A program made the translations under genes and the position numbers. From NCBI GenBank assembly GCA_902574995.1, contig CACGPP010000004.1, forward strand, positions 50,461 to 114,460: a DNA stretch of 64,000 nucleotides, given 5' to 3'. This document shows, piece by piece, positions 34,450 to 44,065 of the stretch (within the stretch, counting starts at the first letter, position 1; every line of letters begins with the position of its first letter). The notes below the pieces were generated by a model. The model saw only the letters and a program-made list of their open reading frames with translations, was not told the DNA's origin and did no database searches. Source of the DNA: an uncultured Alphaproteobacteria bacterium (GTDB lineage: Bacteria; Pseudomonadota; Alphaproteobacteria; HIMB59).

Positions 34450-36213
34450 ATGTACGAAGCTCCAATTAAAGATTTAAATTTTGTAATTAAAAATCTAATA
34501 GATTTAGGCAAACTAAATAAAGTTAGTGATTATTCTGAATTTTCTGATGATTTAGTTGAAGCTGTTCTTGAAGAGGCAGGAAAAATAGCTTCTGAAGTGT
34601 TAGACCCTTGTAACCTTTCAGGAGACCATGAGGGCTCAAAAAGACTCGATACTGGTGAAGTCGTAACTCCTAAAGGCTACAAAGAGGCTTATGAGAGTTT
34701 AAGAGATGGTGGGTGGTTTGGCTTAGAGGCCAAAGAAAAATTTGGTGGCCAACAGATACCAGTAACTTTATCTGCCGCTGTTAATGAGATTTGGCATAGT
34801 TCTAATATGTCATTGGCACTTTGCCACCTATTAACACAAGGTTTGATATATGCTTTACAAAAATCAGCATCAGAGGATCAAAAAAGCTTTTATATACCAA
34901 AATTAGCATCAGGTCATTGGACAGGTACAATGAATTTAACTGAACCACAATCCGGAACAGACCTGTCTACGATTAAAACTAAAGCCATAAAAGAAAATGG
35001 TCATTATAAAATTTATGGACAAAAAATTTATATTACCTATGGGGAGCATGATTTATCTGAGAATATTATTCATTTGGTTTTAGCCAGAACACCTGAAGCG
35101 CCAGAGGGTAATAAAGGTATTTCTGTTTTTCTTGTTCCAAAATTTATTCCAAATGATGACGGCAGTATTGGCAAGAAAAATGATGTAACCTGTTTGTCTA
35201 TTGAAAAAAAACTTGGTGTTAAAGGTTCTCCTACTGCAGTTTTACAGTTTGGTGAAAAGGATGGAGCAATTGGTTATTTAGTTGGAGAAGAAAATCAGGG
35301 TTTAAATATAATGTTCGAAATGATGAACCATGCAAGGTTCTCAGTTGGAGTTCAGGGACTTGCTGTTTCTGAAAGAGCTTATCAACAATCTAAAATGTAT
35401 GCCTTTGATAGAGTTCAAGGAGTTCCGATTGATGGTCAGAAAGGTGATCCTATTATTCATCACCCAGATGTGCTTCGATTATCCTCGACTATGAAATCAG
35501 AAATCGAAGCTATGAGAGCTCTTGCAATTTATGGAGCTTTTGCTTTGGATATGACTAAGTCAGAAGAGAGTGAATATTGGGAAACAAAATCATCTTTAAT
35601 GATACCTATTATTAAAGGGTGGTTGACTGAAAGATCACTAGAGATTACATCAAACGCTATTCAAATTCATGGTGGAATGGGCTTTATTGAAGAAACAGGA
35701 ATCGCACAACATTATAGAGATGCTAGAATTCTCCCTATATATGAGGGCACCACTGCAATTCAAGCAAATGATTTAGTTTTTAGGAAGACGCTTCGAGACA
35801 ATGGTAAAAGCATATTAGAATTAATTGATGAAATTAAAACCGATACAGAAGGATCTGCGAGTTCAGATCGATTACAAGAGTTATGTAAAAAAATGGATAG
35901 CTCAATTGACTCTGCAAAAAAAGTTGTTGAGCACATTGTTTCTACTTCTAACAATAAAAAAAGACCTGCTGTATCGAGTGTTAATTATTTAATGATGTTA
36001 GGTTATATTTTTGGGGGTTGGATGATGATTAAAACTGCCAAAAAATCACTCGAACTAAAAGATAAAGGCGAAATTGATAATGAATTTCTGGATGCAAAAA
36101 TAGCTACATCAAGTATTTATGTATCAAGTATTTTGCCTAAAATTGATAGTTTAGCTTCCATAATTTTACATGGCGATGAAGATGTTTTAGCTATGAAACA
36201 TCAATGGTTGTAA
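34450..36213 (+). CDS. Acyl-CoA dehydrogenase, DmdC/FadE-like
   Basis: 587-residue FAD-dependent acyl-CoA dehydrogenase of the long FadE/DmdC subgroup, with an extra C-terminal domain beyond the usual 380 residues. Motifs: NLTEPQSGTDLS (FAD/substrate), QIHGGMGFIEETGIAQHYRD, and IYEGTTAIQANDL near the catalytic glutamate. DmdC oxidises 3-methylmercaptopropionyl-CoA in DMSP breakdown and has this length and start (MYEAPIKDL-like). DMSP use is common in SAR11, but no dmdA, dmdB or dmdD is visible here, so the substrate is open. Electrons would pass to the ETF encoded at 38363-40066. Confidence 0.85.
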   Translation: MYEAPIKDLNFVIKNLIDLGKLNKVSDYSEFSDDLVEAVLEEAGKIASEVLDPCNLSGDHEGSKRLDTGEVVTPKGYKEAYESLRDGGWFGLEAKEKFGGQQIPVTLSAAVNEIWHSSNMSLALCHLLTQGLIYALQKSASEDQKSFYIPKLASGHWTGTMNLTEPQSGTDLSTIKTKAIKENGHYKIYGQKIYITYGEHDLSENIIHLVLARTPEAPEGNKGISVFLVPKFIPNDDGSIGKKNDVTCLSIEKKLGVKGSPTAVLQFGEKDGAIGYLVGEENQGLNIMFEMMNHARFSVGVQGLAVSERAYQQSKMYAFDRVQGVPIDGQKGDPIIHHPDVLRLSSTMKSEIEAMRALAIYGAFALDMTKSEESEYWETKSSLMIPIIKGWLTERSLEITSNAIQIHGGMGFIEETGIAQHYRDARILPIYEGTTAIQANDLVFRKTLRDNGKSILELIDEIKTDTEGSASSDRLQELCKKMDSSIDSAKKVVEHIVSTSNNKKRPAVSSVNYLMMLGYIFGGWMMIKTAKKSLELKDKGEIDNEFLDAKIATSSIYVSSILPKIDSLASIILHGDEDVLAMKHQWL

Positions 36214-36214
36214 T

Positions 36215-36706
36215 TTGGAAAAATTCAAAAATAAATTAAGTAATTTTTTTAGTTGGCTTTCAAAGGCAGAATTAGTTGAGCTAGACTCAGTGGATACTAG
36301 CGAAGATCCAATCAGACCAGACATTGACAATGAATTTCGCACCTCGTATGGCCGCAAGATTTATGGATTAAAATCTAATGAAGATGTTGAAGGGTTTATT
36401 TGTCTAGCATTCTGTAACGATGTACCACAAACAATGAAAGAATTAGACTTAATGAGCAAAAATGCTTTTCATGAAAAAAACGCAAACATTGCTGTAGCCT
36501 ATACTGTTTGGTCAAGAAAAAGAGGAGCAGGTAAACAAACTATTTTTACAACAAAAAAGCTTGTTAAAGATGAGATGAAAAATATAGATCGCTTTATCAC
36601 ACTTTCTCCTTTGACGCCTATTGCGACACATTTTCATATAAAGCATGGTGCTAAATTAGTAAATATCAATGCAACTTCGCAAAACTTTGAATACGACTTT
36701 AATTAG
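36215..36706 (+). CDS. Uncharacterised protein, possible GNAT-like fold
   Basis: 163-residue protein beginning with TTG one base after the acyl-CoA dehydrogenase stop; no ATG is available nearby. It contains VEGFICLAFCNDVPQTMKEL and, near the end, RFITLSPLTPIATHFHIKHG. That last stretch recalls the acetyltransferase-like part of malonyl-CoA decarboxylase, but this is a weak impression. No membrane segment. Its context suggests it works with the CoA-linked enzyme before it. The stop overlaps the convergent ETF-QO stop (TTAG). Confidence 0.65.
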   Translation: MEKFKNKLSNFFSWLSKAELVELDSVDTSEDPIRPDIDNEFRTSYGRKIYGLKSNEDVEGFICLAFCNDVPQTMKELDLMSKNAFHEKNANIAVAYTVWSRKRGAGKQTIFTTKKLVKDEMKNIDRFITLSPLTPIATHFHIKHGAKLVNINATSQNFEYDFN

Positions 36707-38340
36707 GTCCCAGAGTAAATAGGCCCACCCCCACCCTCAGGAGTTACCCACTCAATATTTTGAGAAGGTTCTTTAATATCGCATGTCTTACAATGAATAC
36801 AATTTTGAGAATTAATTTTTAAAATTTTTTTTTGGAGGTCATTATCAAATTCAACTTCATACACACCTGCAGGGCAATACCTTTGGGCAGGTTCGTCGTA
36901 TTCTTCAATAGTAAAATTAGTTGACAGATCTTTATCATTAAGTAACAAATGGTTAGGTTGATCATCTGCGTGGTTAGTTCCTGATAAATAAACTGAGCTG
37001 GGTTTATCAAAAGTAATAACACCATCATATTTAGGATAAGTAATTTTTTTTGCTTTTTTAGCTGGGATCAAAGATTCATGATCAGCATGCTTATGTTGAA
37101 GGGTAAACGGAAGTTTACCTCCAAATATTTTTTGATCTAATCCAGTAAAAATCATTGCAGGTATTAGGCCCCATTGAAAACTGGGCTTTACATTTCTTGC
37201 TTTGTATAATTCCTCATATACCCATGAGTTTTTGAATTTTGACTCATACTCTGACAGTTCTTTATTACTATTTATGTGATCATTGATGACTTCTGCAGCA
37301 ATTATTCCACTTTTCATTGCGGTATGTGATCCTTTAATTTTTGGCATATTTAGAGTGCCTGCATCACATCCTATCAATAACGCCCCAGGCATATACATTT
37401 GTGGAAGACTCTGCAATCCTCCCTCTATTAGAGCTCTTGCTCCATAAGAAATTCTTTTACCACCATCTAATAATTTTTTGATATCAGGGTGAGTTTTAAA
37501 CTGTTGAAATTCATCATAAGGAGAAAGGTATGGATTCTTATAATCCAAACCGATTACGTAACCTAAGTATATTTGATTATTTTCAGCGTGATAACAAAAA
37601 CTACCTCCATATGTATCACTTTCAAGAGGCCAACCAACACTGTGTGAAACTTTACCGATTTGATGATTTTCAGAATTGATCTCCCAAATTTCTTTAAAGC
37701 CTATACCGTATTGTTGAGGAGATTTGTTGTTCGAGTCTAAATTAAATTTTTTAAGGACCTCTTTTCCCAGGTGACCTCTACAACCCTCTGATAAAACTGT
37801 AACTTTACCTTTGATATTAATCCCAGGTTCATAATTATCTTTAGGTTTAAAATTTTTGTCTAAACCCATATCACCTGTTTGAACACCAATAACATTTTGA
37901 TCGTTATCATAAAGTAATTTACTAGCTGCAAATCCTGGAAAAATCTCTACTCCTAAGTTTTCGGCAAATTCACCTAACCATTTGCAAAGATTAGATAAGC
38001 TAATAATGTAGTTTCCATGATTTTTTAAAACATTTGGTAAAAAAAAGTTTGGCACCTTCATACTTTTAGTTTTTGTATAAAATAAAAAATCTTCTGATGT
38101 TACTGATGTATTGATTGGACTATTAAGATCTTTCCAATTTGGAATGAGTTCATCTAAAGCCTTAGTTTCAAAAACATTACCACTTAAAATATGAGCACCG
38201 ACTTCAGATGCTTTTTCTAGTACACAAATAGACAAATTCGTATCGAGTTGTTTTAGTTTAATTGCTGTTGATAAACCAGCTGGACCAGCTCCAACTATTA
38301 CTACATCGTAATTTAATTCTTCTCTCTGCACTTCGCTCAT
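36703..38340 (-). CDS. etfQO: Electron transfer flavoprotein-ubiquinone oxidoreductase
   Basis: 545-residue membrane-associated FAD/4Fe-4S protein that passes electrons from ETF to ubiquinone. N-terminal FAD site VVIVGAGPAGLSTAIKL; C-terminal 4Fe-4S ligands CPAGVYEV plus CIHCKTCDIKEP; quinone-side region MPKIKGSHTAMKSG. Full length for the family. It lies downstream of etfBA on the same strand with a 22-base gap. It links the dimethylglycine dehydrogenase-like enzyme and the acyl-CoA dehydrogenase in this window to the respiratory chain. Confidence 0.96.
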   Translation of the reverse strand: MSEVQREELNYDVVIVGAGPAGLSTAIKLKQLDTNLSICVLEKASEVGAHILSGNVFETKALDELIPNWKDLNSPINTSVTSEDFLFYTKTKSMKVPNFFLPNVLKNHGNYIISLSNLCKWLGEFAENLGVEIFPGFAASKLLYDNDQNVIGVQTGDMGLDKNFKPKDNYEPGINIKGKVTVLSEGCRGHLGKEVLKKFNLDSNNKSPQQYGIGFKEIWEINSENHQIGKVSHSVGWPLESDTYGGSFCYHAENNQIYLGYVIGLDYKNPYLSPYDEFQQFKTHPDIKKLLDGGKRISYGARALIEGGLQSLPQMYMPGALLIGCDAGTLNMPKIKGSHTAMKSGIIAAEVINDHINSNKELSEYESKFKNSWVYEELYKARNVKPSFQWGLIPAMIFTGLDQKIFGGKLPFTLQHKHADHESLIPAKKAKKITYPKYDGVITFDKPSSVYLSGTNHADDQPNHLLLNDKDLSTNFTIEEYDEPAQRYCPAGVYEVEFDNDLQKKILKINSQNCIHCKTCDIKEPSQNIEWVTPEGGGGPIYSGT

Positions 38341-38362
38341 AATGTTGATTATATATTAAATA

Positions 38363-39316
38363 TTACGATTCTATCTGATTAAGTAGATCTAACTCTTTAA
38401 TAATTTCAGGTATTGCTTGAAATAAATCCGAAGAAAGTCCGTAGTCAGCTATATTAAATATTGGTGCCTCTAAATCCTTATTAATAGCGACTATGACTTT
38501 ACTTTCTTTCATACCCGCTAAATGCTGTATTGCACCGGATATACCTACGGCAATATAAAGCTCAGGAGCAACCATTTTACCAGTTTGTCCGACTTGGTAT
38601 TCATTGCCAATATATCCTGAATCAACAGCAGCTCTCGACGCTCCAACAGCTGCATTAAGTTTATCAGCTAAATCATATAAAAGTTTAAAATTATCAGAGT
38701 TTTCTAGTCCTCTACCTCCAGACACAACCACTCGAGCATTGCCCAATTCAGGTCTGTCACTCTTTGATACTTCTCTACTTACGAATGTTGTTTTAACCTC
38801 TGAATCGATGAAAGGAATATTTTCTACAGCAGCATCGCCCCCTGCTTCTTCACATTTTTCAAAAGAAGTGGGCCTGATAGTCATTAAATTAATTTTTTGA
38901 TTAGTTTGAACATAAGAAATAGCGTTTCCCGCGTAAATAGGTCTAATAAAAGTATCTTGGGACTCTATGCCTATAATATCACTTATTTGCGTAACATCTA
39001 ACTGAGCAGATACTCTAGGTAGCAGGTTTTTTCCAAATGTACTAGAAGGTGCTAAAATGTGTGAATAGTTTTCAGCTAAATTAGAAATTATTGGAGATGA
39101 TAATTCTGGTATTTGATTTTCTAATTTCTCATGATCACAAATAATTACTTTTTTAACTAACTGTATTAATTTTGAACTTTTAGCAAGATCTTCAATTTTA
39201 TTCCCTAAAATTAAAAGATGAATATCTTCGCTTAATTTTTCGGCAGCACTAATAGTATTAAGAGTTGATGATTTTAAATTTTTGTTATCATGTTCCGCTA
39301 CTACAAGTACAGACAT
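38363..39316 (-). CDS. etfA: Electron transfer flavoprotein alpha subunit
   Basis: 317-residue ETF alpha. The C-terminal FAD-binding region reads VVSGGRGLENSDNFKLLYDL, GASRAAVDSGYIGNEYQVGQ and GISGAIQHLAGMKESK, all conserved in EtfA. It dimerises with EtfB (encoded directly upstream; TAA then ATG with no gap) and carries the FAD that takes electrons from dehydrogenases to ETF-QO. Confidence 0.96.
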   Translation of the reverse strand: MSVLVVAEHDNKNLKSSTLNTISAAEKLSEDIHLLILGNKIEDLAKSSKLIQLVKKVIICDHEKLENQIPELSSPIISNLAENYSHILAPSSTFGKNLLPRVSAQLDVTQISDIIGIESQDTFIRPIYAGNAISYVQTNQKINLMTIRPTSFEKCEEAGGDAAVENIPFIDSEVKTTFVSREVSKSDRPELGNARVVVSGGRGLENSDNFKLLYDLADKLNAAVGASRAAVDSGYIGNEYQVGQTGKMVAPELYIAVGISGAIQHLAGMKESKVIVAINKDLEAPIFNIADYGLSSDLFQAIPEIIKELDLLNQIES

Positions 39317-40066
39317 TTATATTACTTTTGCCTCGTATTTTAGTTTTTGAACCAATTCTTTAACATCATTAACCATAATCCCTGCTTTTCTTTTTGGAGG
39401 CTCAATTACTTTTAAGGTTTTAATTTTTGATGATGTATCAATTCCAAGAGTGTCAATATCAATTGTCTCAAGAGGTTTTTTTTTAGCCTTCATTATATTT
39501 GGAAGAGAGGCAAACCTTGGTGTGTTTAATCTTAAATCACATGTTAAAACAGCTGGAAGTGAAGTCTCTAGGTTTTCAATACCTTCATCTATCTCCCTTG
39601 ATATAAAAACTTTATTATTTTCAATTTTTAAATTTGAAATAAAACATCCTTGTGGCCAATTTAATAATGCAGATAAAATCTGACCTGTTTGATTTGAGTC
39701 ATCATCGATAGCTTGTTTACCCATTAAAACGAGATCTGGTTTTTCTTTATCAATTATTATTTTTAGTGTTTTAGCTACTGCTAATGGTTCTAATGTGTTT
39801 TGACTTTTAACCAATATAGACCTATCAATTCCCATAGCCATAGATGTTCTTAAAACATCTTGGGATTTATCATCTCCAATAGATACAGATATTATCTCAT
39901 TTGCAAGACCCTGTTCCTTAAGCTTTACTGCCTCTTCAATGGCATTTTCATCTGGTGGATTAACAGACATTTTAACATTTTGAGTTTCTACTCCACTATT
40001 GTCGCTTTTTACTCTAATCTGCACTTTGTAATCAACGACCCTTTTGACAGCAACTAAAACTTTCAT
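39317..40066 (-). CDS. etfB: Electron transfer flavoprotein beta subunit
   Basis: 249-residue ETF beta (AMP-binding subunit). It starts MKVLVAVKRVVDYKVQIRV, the standard EtfB opening; an upstream extension to 40099 lacks homology and is not used. Other family motifs are PPDENAIEEAVKLKEQG, LVLMGKQAIDDDSNQTGQ and TCDLRLNTPRFASLPNIMKA. No strong Shine-Dalgarno is seen. First gene of etfB-etfA-etfQO. It diverges from a Nudix gene 52 bases away. Confidence 0.96.
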   Translation of the reverse strand: MKVLVAVKRVVDYKVQIRVKSDNSGVETQNVKMSVNPPDENAIEEAVKLKEQGLANEIISVSIGDDKSQDVLRTSMAMGIDRSILVKSQNTLEPLAVAKTLKIIIDKEKPDLVLMGKQAIDDDSNQTGQILSALLNWPQGCFISNLKIENNKVFISREIDEGIENLETSLPAVLTCDLRLNTPRFASLPNIMKAKKKPLETIDIDTLGIDTSSKIKTLKVIEPPKRKAGIMVNDVKELVQKLKYEAKVI

Positions 40067-40118
40067 TTGAATTTCAATAAAATAAACTAAGTTAAACAAC
40101 TTACAAGATCCAAAAACT

Positions 40119-40664
40119 ATGACAAATATTAAGAGGAGGAAGATCTACAAAAATATTTATGAATTATTAATTAAATATACTAATAAACTTGATTTTAAAG
40201 AGATAAGAGAAAATTACATTTATAATGGAAATAGTGTCTCAGCTATTTGTTTTAATAAACAAGATCAAGTTTTTTATTTCATAAGACAGATGAGACCAAA
40301 TTATTTTTTTAATAAATTTTCACCTTACCCTCTGGAAATAGTAGCAGGTGGGATTAACAAGAAAGAATCAAGTAGACAGGCTATTATTAGAGAAATCAAA
40401 GAGGAACTTGGAGTCAAACCTATTTCGGTAAAAAAGTTGGAGTCACTCATTATTGCCCCAGATATTTTAGAAGAAATTACTGATATCTATCTTGCATACG
40501 TACCTAGAATTACAAACTTTAAAATTATAAATCCTAATGAGGGAGAATATATAAAGATAATCCCTATGAAAAAAAAACAAATTTTAGAAATTTTAAAAAC
40601 AAATAGAACACAAAATATTGTTACAAAATACTCTTTTTTAAAAATAAAAGAGCTTAAGATTTAA
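40119..40664 (+). CDS. Nudix hydrolase, ADP-ribose pyrophosphatase-like
   Basis: 181-residue Nudix protein. The Nudix box (G-x5-E-x7-REUxEExGU) is matched by the segment from GGINKKES to REIKEELGV, with Gly, the Glu pair and Arg in place. The stretch before it (FIRQMRPNYFFNKFSPYPLE) resembles ADP-ribose/ADP-sugar pyrophosphatases that clean up nucleotide diphosphate derivatives. Substrate not decidable. Its 3' end overlaps the DMGDH-like gene by 11 bases on the opposite strand. Confidence 0.87.
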   Translation: MTNIKRRKIYKNIYELLIKYTNKLDFKEIRENYIYNGNSVSAICFNKQDQVFYFIRQMRPNYFFNKFSPYPLEIVAGGINKKESSRQAIIREIKEELGVKPISVKKLESLIIAPDILEEITDIYLAYVPRITNFKIINPNEGEYIKIIPMKKKQILEILKTNRTQNIVTKYSFLKIKELKI

Positions 40665-43086
40665 TCTTAATCATCTCTTTATCATAGATAGGATAAAGAT
40701 GCACATTGCAGGGAACTTTTTTAGTAGCTATCTCTAATTCATAATTACCATTTTCTACAAAATTTTGATCAATAACATCTTTGCTTCTTATGTACCCATA
40801 ACCAATAGATTTGCCTATGGTGTATCCATAACCTCCACTTGATAACCAACCTACTTGTTTACCATCTCTAAATATAGTTTCTCTTCCTAAAAGGATTTGA
40901 TTTGGATCATCGCACGTAAAACCTGCAAAAATCTTTTTCAAACCTTTTGATTTTTGATTTAATAGTGCTTTTTTTCCAATGAAATCTTTGTCAGAGTTAA
41001 TTTTAGTTGCCCATCCTAATCCAGCCTCAAGAGGAGTATGGTCTGGCCCAATATCTGAACCCCAAGCTCTGTAGCCCTTTTCTAAACGACAACTCTCTAT
41101 GCATCGATATCCAGCATTAACTAATCCAAATTGATTTCCATATTCCATTATTTTTGAATAAATTTCTGAGGAAAAATCTATTGGGAAATGGAGCTCCCAA
41201 CCTAACTCACCCATATAGGTTATTCTAATTGCATAAACATCTTTTGATGCAATTTTGATTTTTTTACATGTAGCAAATGGAAAATTATCATTTGATAAAT
41301 CTGTATTTGTAAGTCCTTGAAGGATCTTTCTAGAATTTGGTCCCATTAATGAAAAAACTGAATTATCAAATGTTATATTTTTAACTTCTACTTCTAAATT
41401 ATTTGGAATATTTGAAATTATCCAATCATAGTCATGGGTCATAAAACCTGTTCCAGTTATTATATAAAAGGTATTTTTATCTATAACTGTTATTGTTAAA
41501 TCACATTCAATTCCACCATCGTCATTCAACATTTGGGTATAGATTGTCGAACCAATTGGTCTATCAATTTTATTTGCACATAAATACTCTAAAGCTTGTA
41601 GTGAGTTTTTACCTGATACAATAAACTTAGCGAAAGATGTTTGATCAATTAGAACAGCACTCTCTCTTGCGGCCTTTACTTCATTTCCAACAAATTCAAA
41701 CCAATTTTGTCTGTCAAAGGAATAAATATCCCTAGGCTCACTTCCTTTTGGTGCAAACCAATTAGGTCTCTCCCAACCCATTTTTTCACCAAAGCATGCA
41801 TTTGAGCTTTTAAGTTTTTCATAAATTGGAGATTTTTTAAATTCTCTCACTGAGGAGTTTTCCTCAAAAGGCCATGCCATAGTGTAATGTTTAGCATAAG
41901 CCTCATAAGTTCTTTTTCTTACCCACTCCAAATCTTGATGGGGTTTTCCAAATCTTCTTATATCAACTGGCCATAAATCGTAAGGTGGTCTTCCATTAGC
42001 TACCCATTCTGCAAGTGCCATACCCGCTCCACCTCCAGCAGCTATCCCATATGCGTTGAAACCTGCGCCAACATAAAAGTTTTTTAATTCAGGACTCTCT
42101 CCTAAAATAAAGTTTCCATCTGGAGTAAAACTCTCTGGTCCATTTATTAATTCTTTGACCCCAGCAGTTTCAAGACTAGGGACTCTTCCAAGAGCATTAT
42201 TCATTATTTGTTCAAAATGATCGTAATTTGAGTCTAAAAGTGAAAAATGAAAATCTTCTGGGACTGATTTTTCAGCCCATGATAAAGGGTTAGGTTCATA
42301 CCCTCCCATTGCAAGGCCTCCAACTTCCTCTTTAAAATAAATTAACCTGTCAGGATCTCTTAAAGTAGGAAGGTCTGATTTAACACCCTCTATTTTTTCA
42401 GTAACCAAATATTGATGTTGAAAAGATACTAAAGGGACATTAACTCCAACATCTTGTGCAAACTGTCTGGTCCACTGACCACAACAACAAACAATTTTTT
42501 CACACTTTACTTTACCTTTAGATGTTTCAATACCTTCAATTACGCCATTATTTATAATTACCTTTGATACTCTAGTTTCCTCAAATATTTTTGCTCCTTT
42601 GTTTCTAGCTCCTTTAGCCAATGCTTGTGAAATATCTGTCGGATTTGCTTGTCCATCTGTAGGAAGGAAGGCTGCTCCATAAACATCATCTATATTCATG
42701 ATAGGCCATAAATCTTGAGCCTCTTTTGGAGTAAGTAGTTCCATCTCCAAACCAAATGAATGAGCTGTAGTAGTTTGTCTTAAAACCTCCTGCCATCTCT
42801 CTTTATTACAAGCTAGTCTCAATCCACCATTCATCTTCCATCCTGTTCCTAATCCTGTTTCTTTTTCAAGCTTGTCATAAAGATCAACAGAATATCCTAA
42901 TAATTGAGTAATATTTGCATTTGTTCTTAATTGGCCAACTAGTCCAGCAGCATGCCATGTACTACCAGATGTTAATTTACCACTTTCAATAAGTACAACT
43001 TCATGTCCTAAATCAGCTAAGTGATATGCAGTAGAGCAACCCACTATACCACCCCCAATTACTACAATTTTTGAACTATCTATCAT
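40654..43086 (-). CDS. Dimethylglycine/sarcosine dehydrogenase-like flavoprotein
   Basis: 810-residue enzyme. N-terminal DAO domain (FAD site VVIGGGIVGCSTAYHLADLG), with GSTWHAAGLVG holding the histidine that binds FAD covalently in dimethylglycine dehydrogenase. A middle linker and a C-terminal GcvT/THF-binding half (about 430-800; RITYMGELGWELHFP) follow. It oxidises an N-methyl group to the level of formaldehyde, captured as 5,10-methylene-THF, and passes electrons to ETF. Near Bhmt (44066) it most likely acts on dimethylglycine, the Bhmt product; sarcosine is the alternative. Start ATG overlaps the stop of the upstream kinase-like gene (TAATG). Confidence 0.88.
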   Translation of the reverse strand: MIDSSKIVVIGGGIVGCSTAYHLADLGHEVVLIESGKLTSGSTWHAAGLVGQLRTNANITQLLGYSVDLYDKLEKETGLGTGWKMNGGLRLACNKERWQEVLRQTTTAHSFGLEMELLTPKEAQDLWPIMNIDDVYGAAFLPTDGQANPTDISQALAKGARNKGAKIFEETRVSKVIINNGVIEGIETSKGKVKCEKIVCCCGQWTRQFAQDVGVNVPLVSFQHQYLVTEKIEGVKSDLPTLRDPDRLIYFKEEVGGLAMGGYEPNPLSWAEKSVPEDFHFSLLDSNYDHFEQIMNNALGRVPSLETAGVKELINGPESFTPDGNFILGESPELKNFYVGAGFNAYGIAAGGGAGMALAEWVANGRPPYDLWPVDIRRFGKPHQDLEWVRKRTYEAYAKHYTMAWPFEENSSVREFKKSPIYEKLKSSNACFGEKMGWERPNWFAPKGSEPRDIYSFDRQNWFEFVGNEVKAARESAVLIDQTSFAKFIVSGKNSLQALEYLCANKIDRPIGSTIYTQMLNDDGGIECDLTITVIDKNTFYIITGTGFMTHDYDWIISNIPNNLEVEVKNITFDNSVFSLMGPNSRKILQGLTNTDLSNDNFPFATCKKIKIASKDVYAIRITYMGELGWELHFPIDFSSEIYSKIMEYGNQFGLVNAGYRCIESCRLEKGYRAWGSDIGPDHTPLEAGLGWATKINSDKDFIGKKALLNQKSKGLKKIFAGFTCDDPNQILLGRETIFRDGKQVGWLSSGGYGYTIGKSIGYGYIRSKDVIDQNFVENGNYELEIATKKVPCNVHLYPIYDKEMIKIKS

Positions 43087-43943
43087 TATAGTTTATCAAA
43101 CGACTCCTCAAATTTTTTGAGATTATCTGAAGTATACTCAGCATAATTAAATTCTATCTTAGAAGTGATCTCAGAGACCATACTCCACATTGTCTCTCTT
43201 AATAAACTAGCAGTTTTCATTGCGTTATATTTAATTATTAAATCTTTTGATGGTTTTTCTTTAAAATACATTTCTAAAACTTCATTTTCTAGATTTTCAT
43301 CTAAATCATTATTAGAAGATAAACCCCCTATATCAAACAAAGGATCATTAAAACCACCATATTCCCAATCTACTACCCATATTTTAGAACCATCATCAAG
43401 AAAATTTGCAGCCAATAAATCATTATGACCAAATACAATTTCTCTTGGAGAGGAGAGTTTTTCTAACTTTTCTGCTTTTTTTAACAAACTTGGAATTAAT
43501 GAAATGTGAGAGCTATTATTATTTAATAAGTAATTTGAGTAGTACTTTATGACATAAAAAACCCAGAAAATTTGAGGCTGACCTGATAACTTGTTTGGTA
43601 TTTCATCATGAATTTTTCTTATGATTGGAACAATTTTATTTAAATTTTCTCTTACAGTTTTTGGTTCAAGAGTTTTACTTTCAATGAATTCTAAGACCAA
43701 TACTCCAGGTTCATTATAAATTAATTTTGGAGACACCCCTATTTGATAGGCTGCTTCACTAACAATAATTTCATTTGATCGATAAACTAGATGTTCTGGT
43801 ATATCTGAACCTAATCTAACAACTGATTTAGAACCAGAGTCTGATACTAGGAAATTAAGATTTGTAATTCCTCCCTCTAAAGGTTCAATATTTTCAAGAT
43901 TTTTCCATATTGGAAGACTCTTGATTTTATTTTCAAATTCCAT
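43086..43943 (-). CDS. Choline/aminoglycoside kinase-like phosphotransferase
   Basis: 285-residue protein of the ChoK/APH family. The catalytic loop is FGHNDLLAANFLDDG (HxDxxxxN) and the metal-binding Asp lies in VVDWEYGGFNDPLFDIG. The N-terminal part EPLEGGITNLNFLV is the glycine-rich nucleotide region of choline-kinase-like proteins. It likely phosphorylates a small alcohol such as choline, ethanolamine or another amino alcohol. Translationally coupled to the DMGDH-like gene, divergent from bhmT. A role in steering choline-type compounds is inferred from this context. Confidence 0.85.
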   Translation of the reverse strand: MEFENKIKSLPIWKNLENIEPLEGGITNLNFLVSDSGSKSVVRLGSDIPEHLVYRSNEIIVSEAAYQIGVSPKLIYNEPGVLVLEFIESKTLEPKTVRENLNKIVPIIRKIHDEIPNKLSGQPQIFWVFYVIKYYSNYLLNNNSSHISLIPSLLKKAEKLEKLSSPREIVFGHNDLLAANFLDDGSKIWVVDWEYGGFNDPLFDIGGLSSNNDLDENLENEVLEMYFKEKPSKDLIIKYNAMKTASLLRETMWSMVSEITSKIEFNYAEYTSDNLKKFEESFDKL

Positions 43944-44065
43944 TTGATTAAAACATACTGATCTTTGAATTATTTTCTACGGATAAAATCCAAAAACATT
44001 TTGAAATTTTTTATAGAATTTTTTTTAAAAGCTATAATAATCTAGATATTTATTTAGGAGGTAAT

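Noticed and set aside
43944..44065. SAM-II/SAM-V riboswitch expected before bhmT in SAR11
   Set aside because: No matching stems or conserved core could be found in the 122-base gap; only a TATAAT-like box and a strong Shine-Dalgarno are visible.
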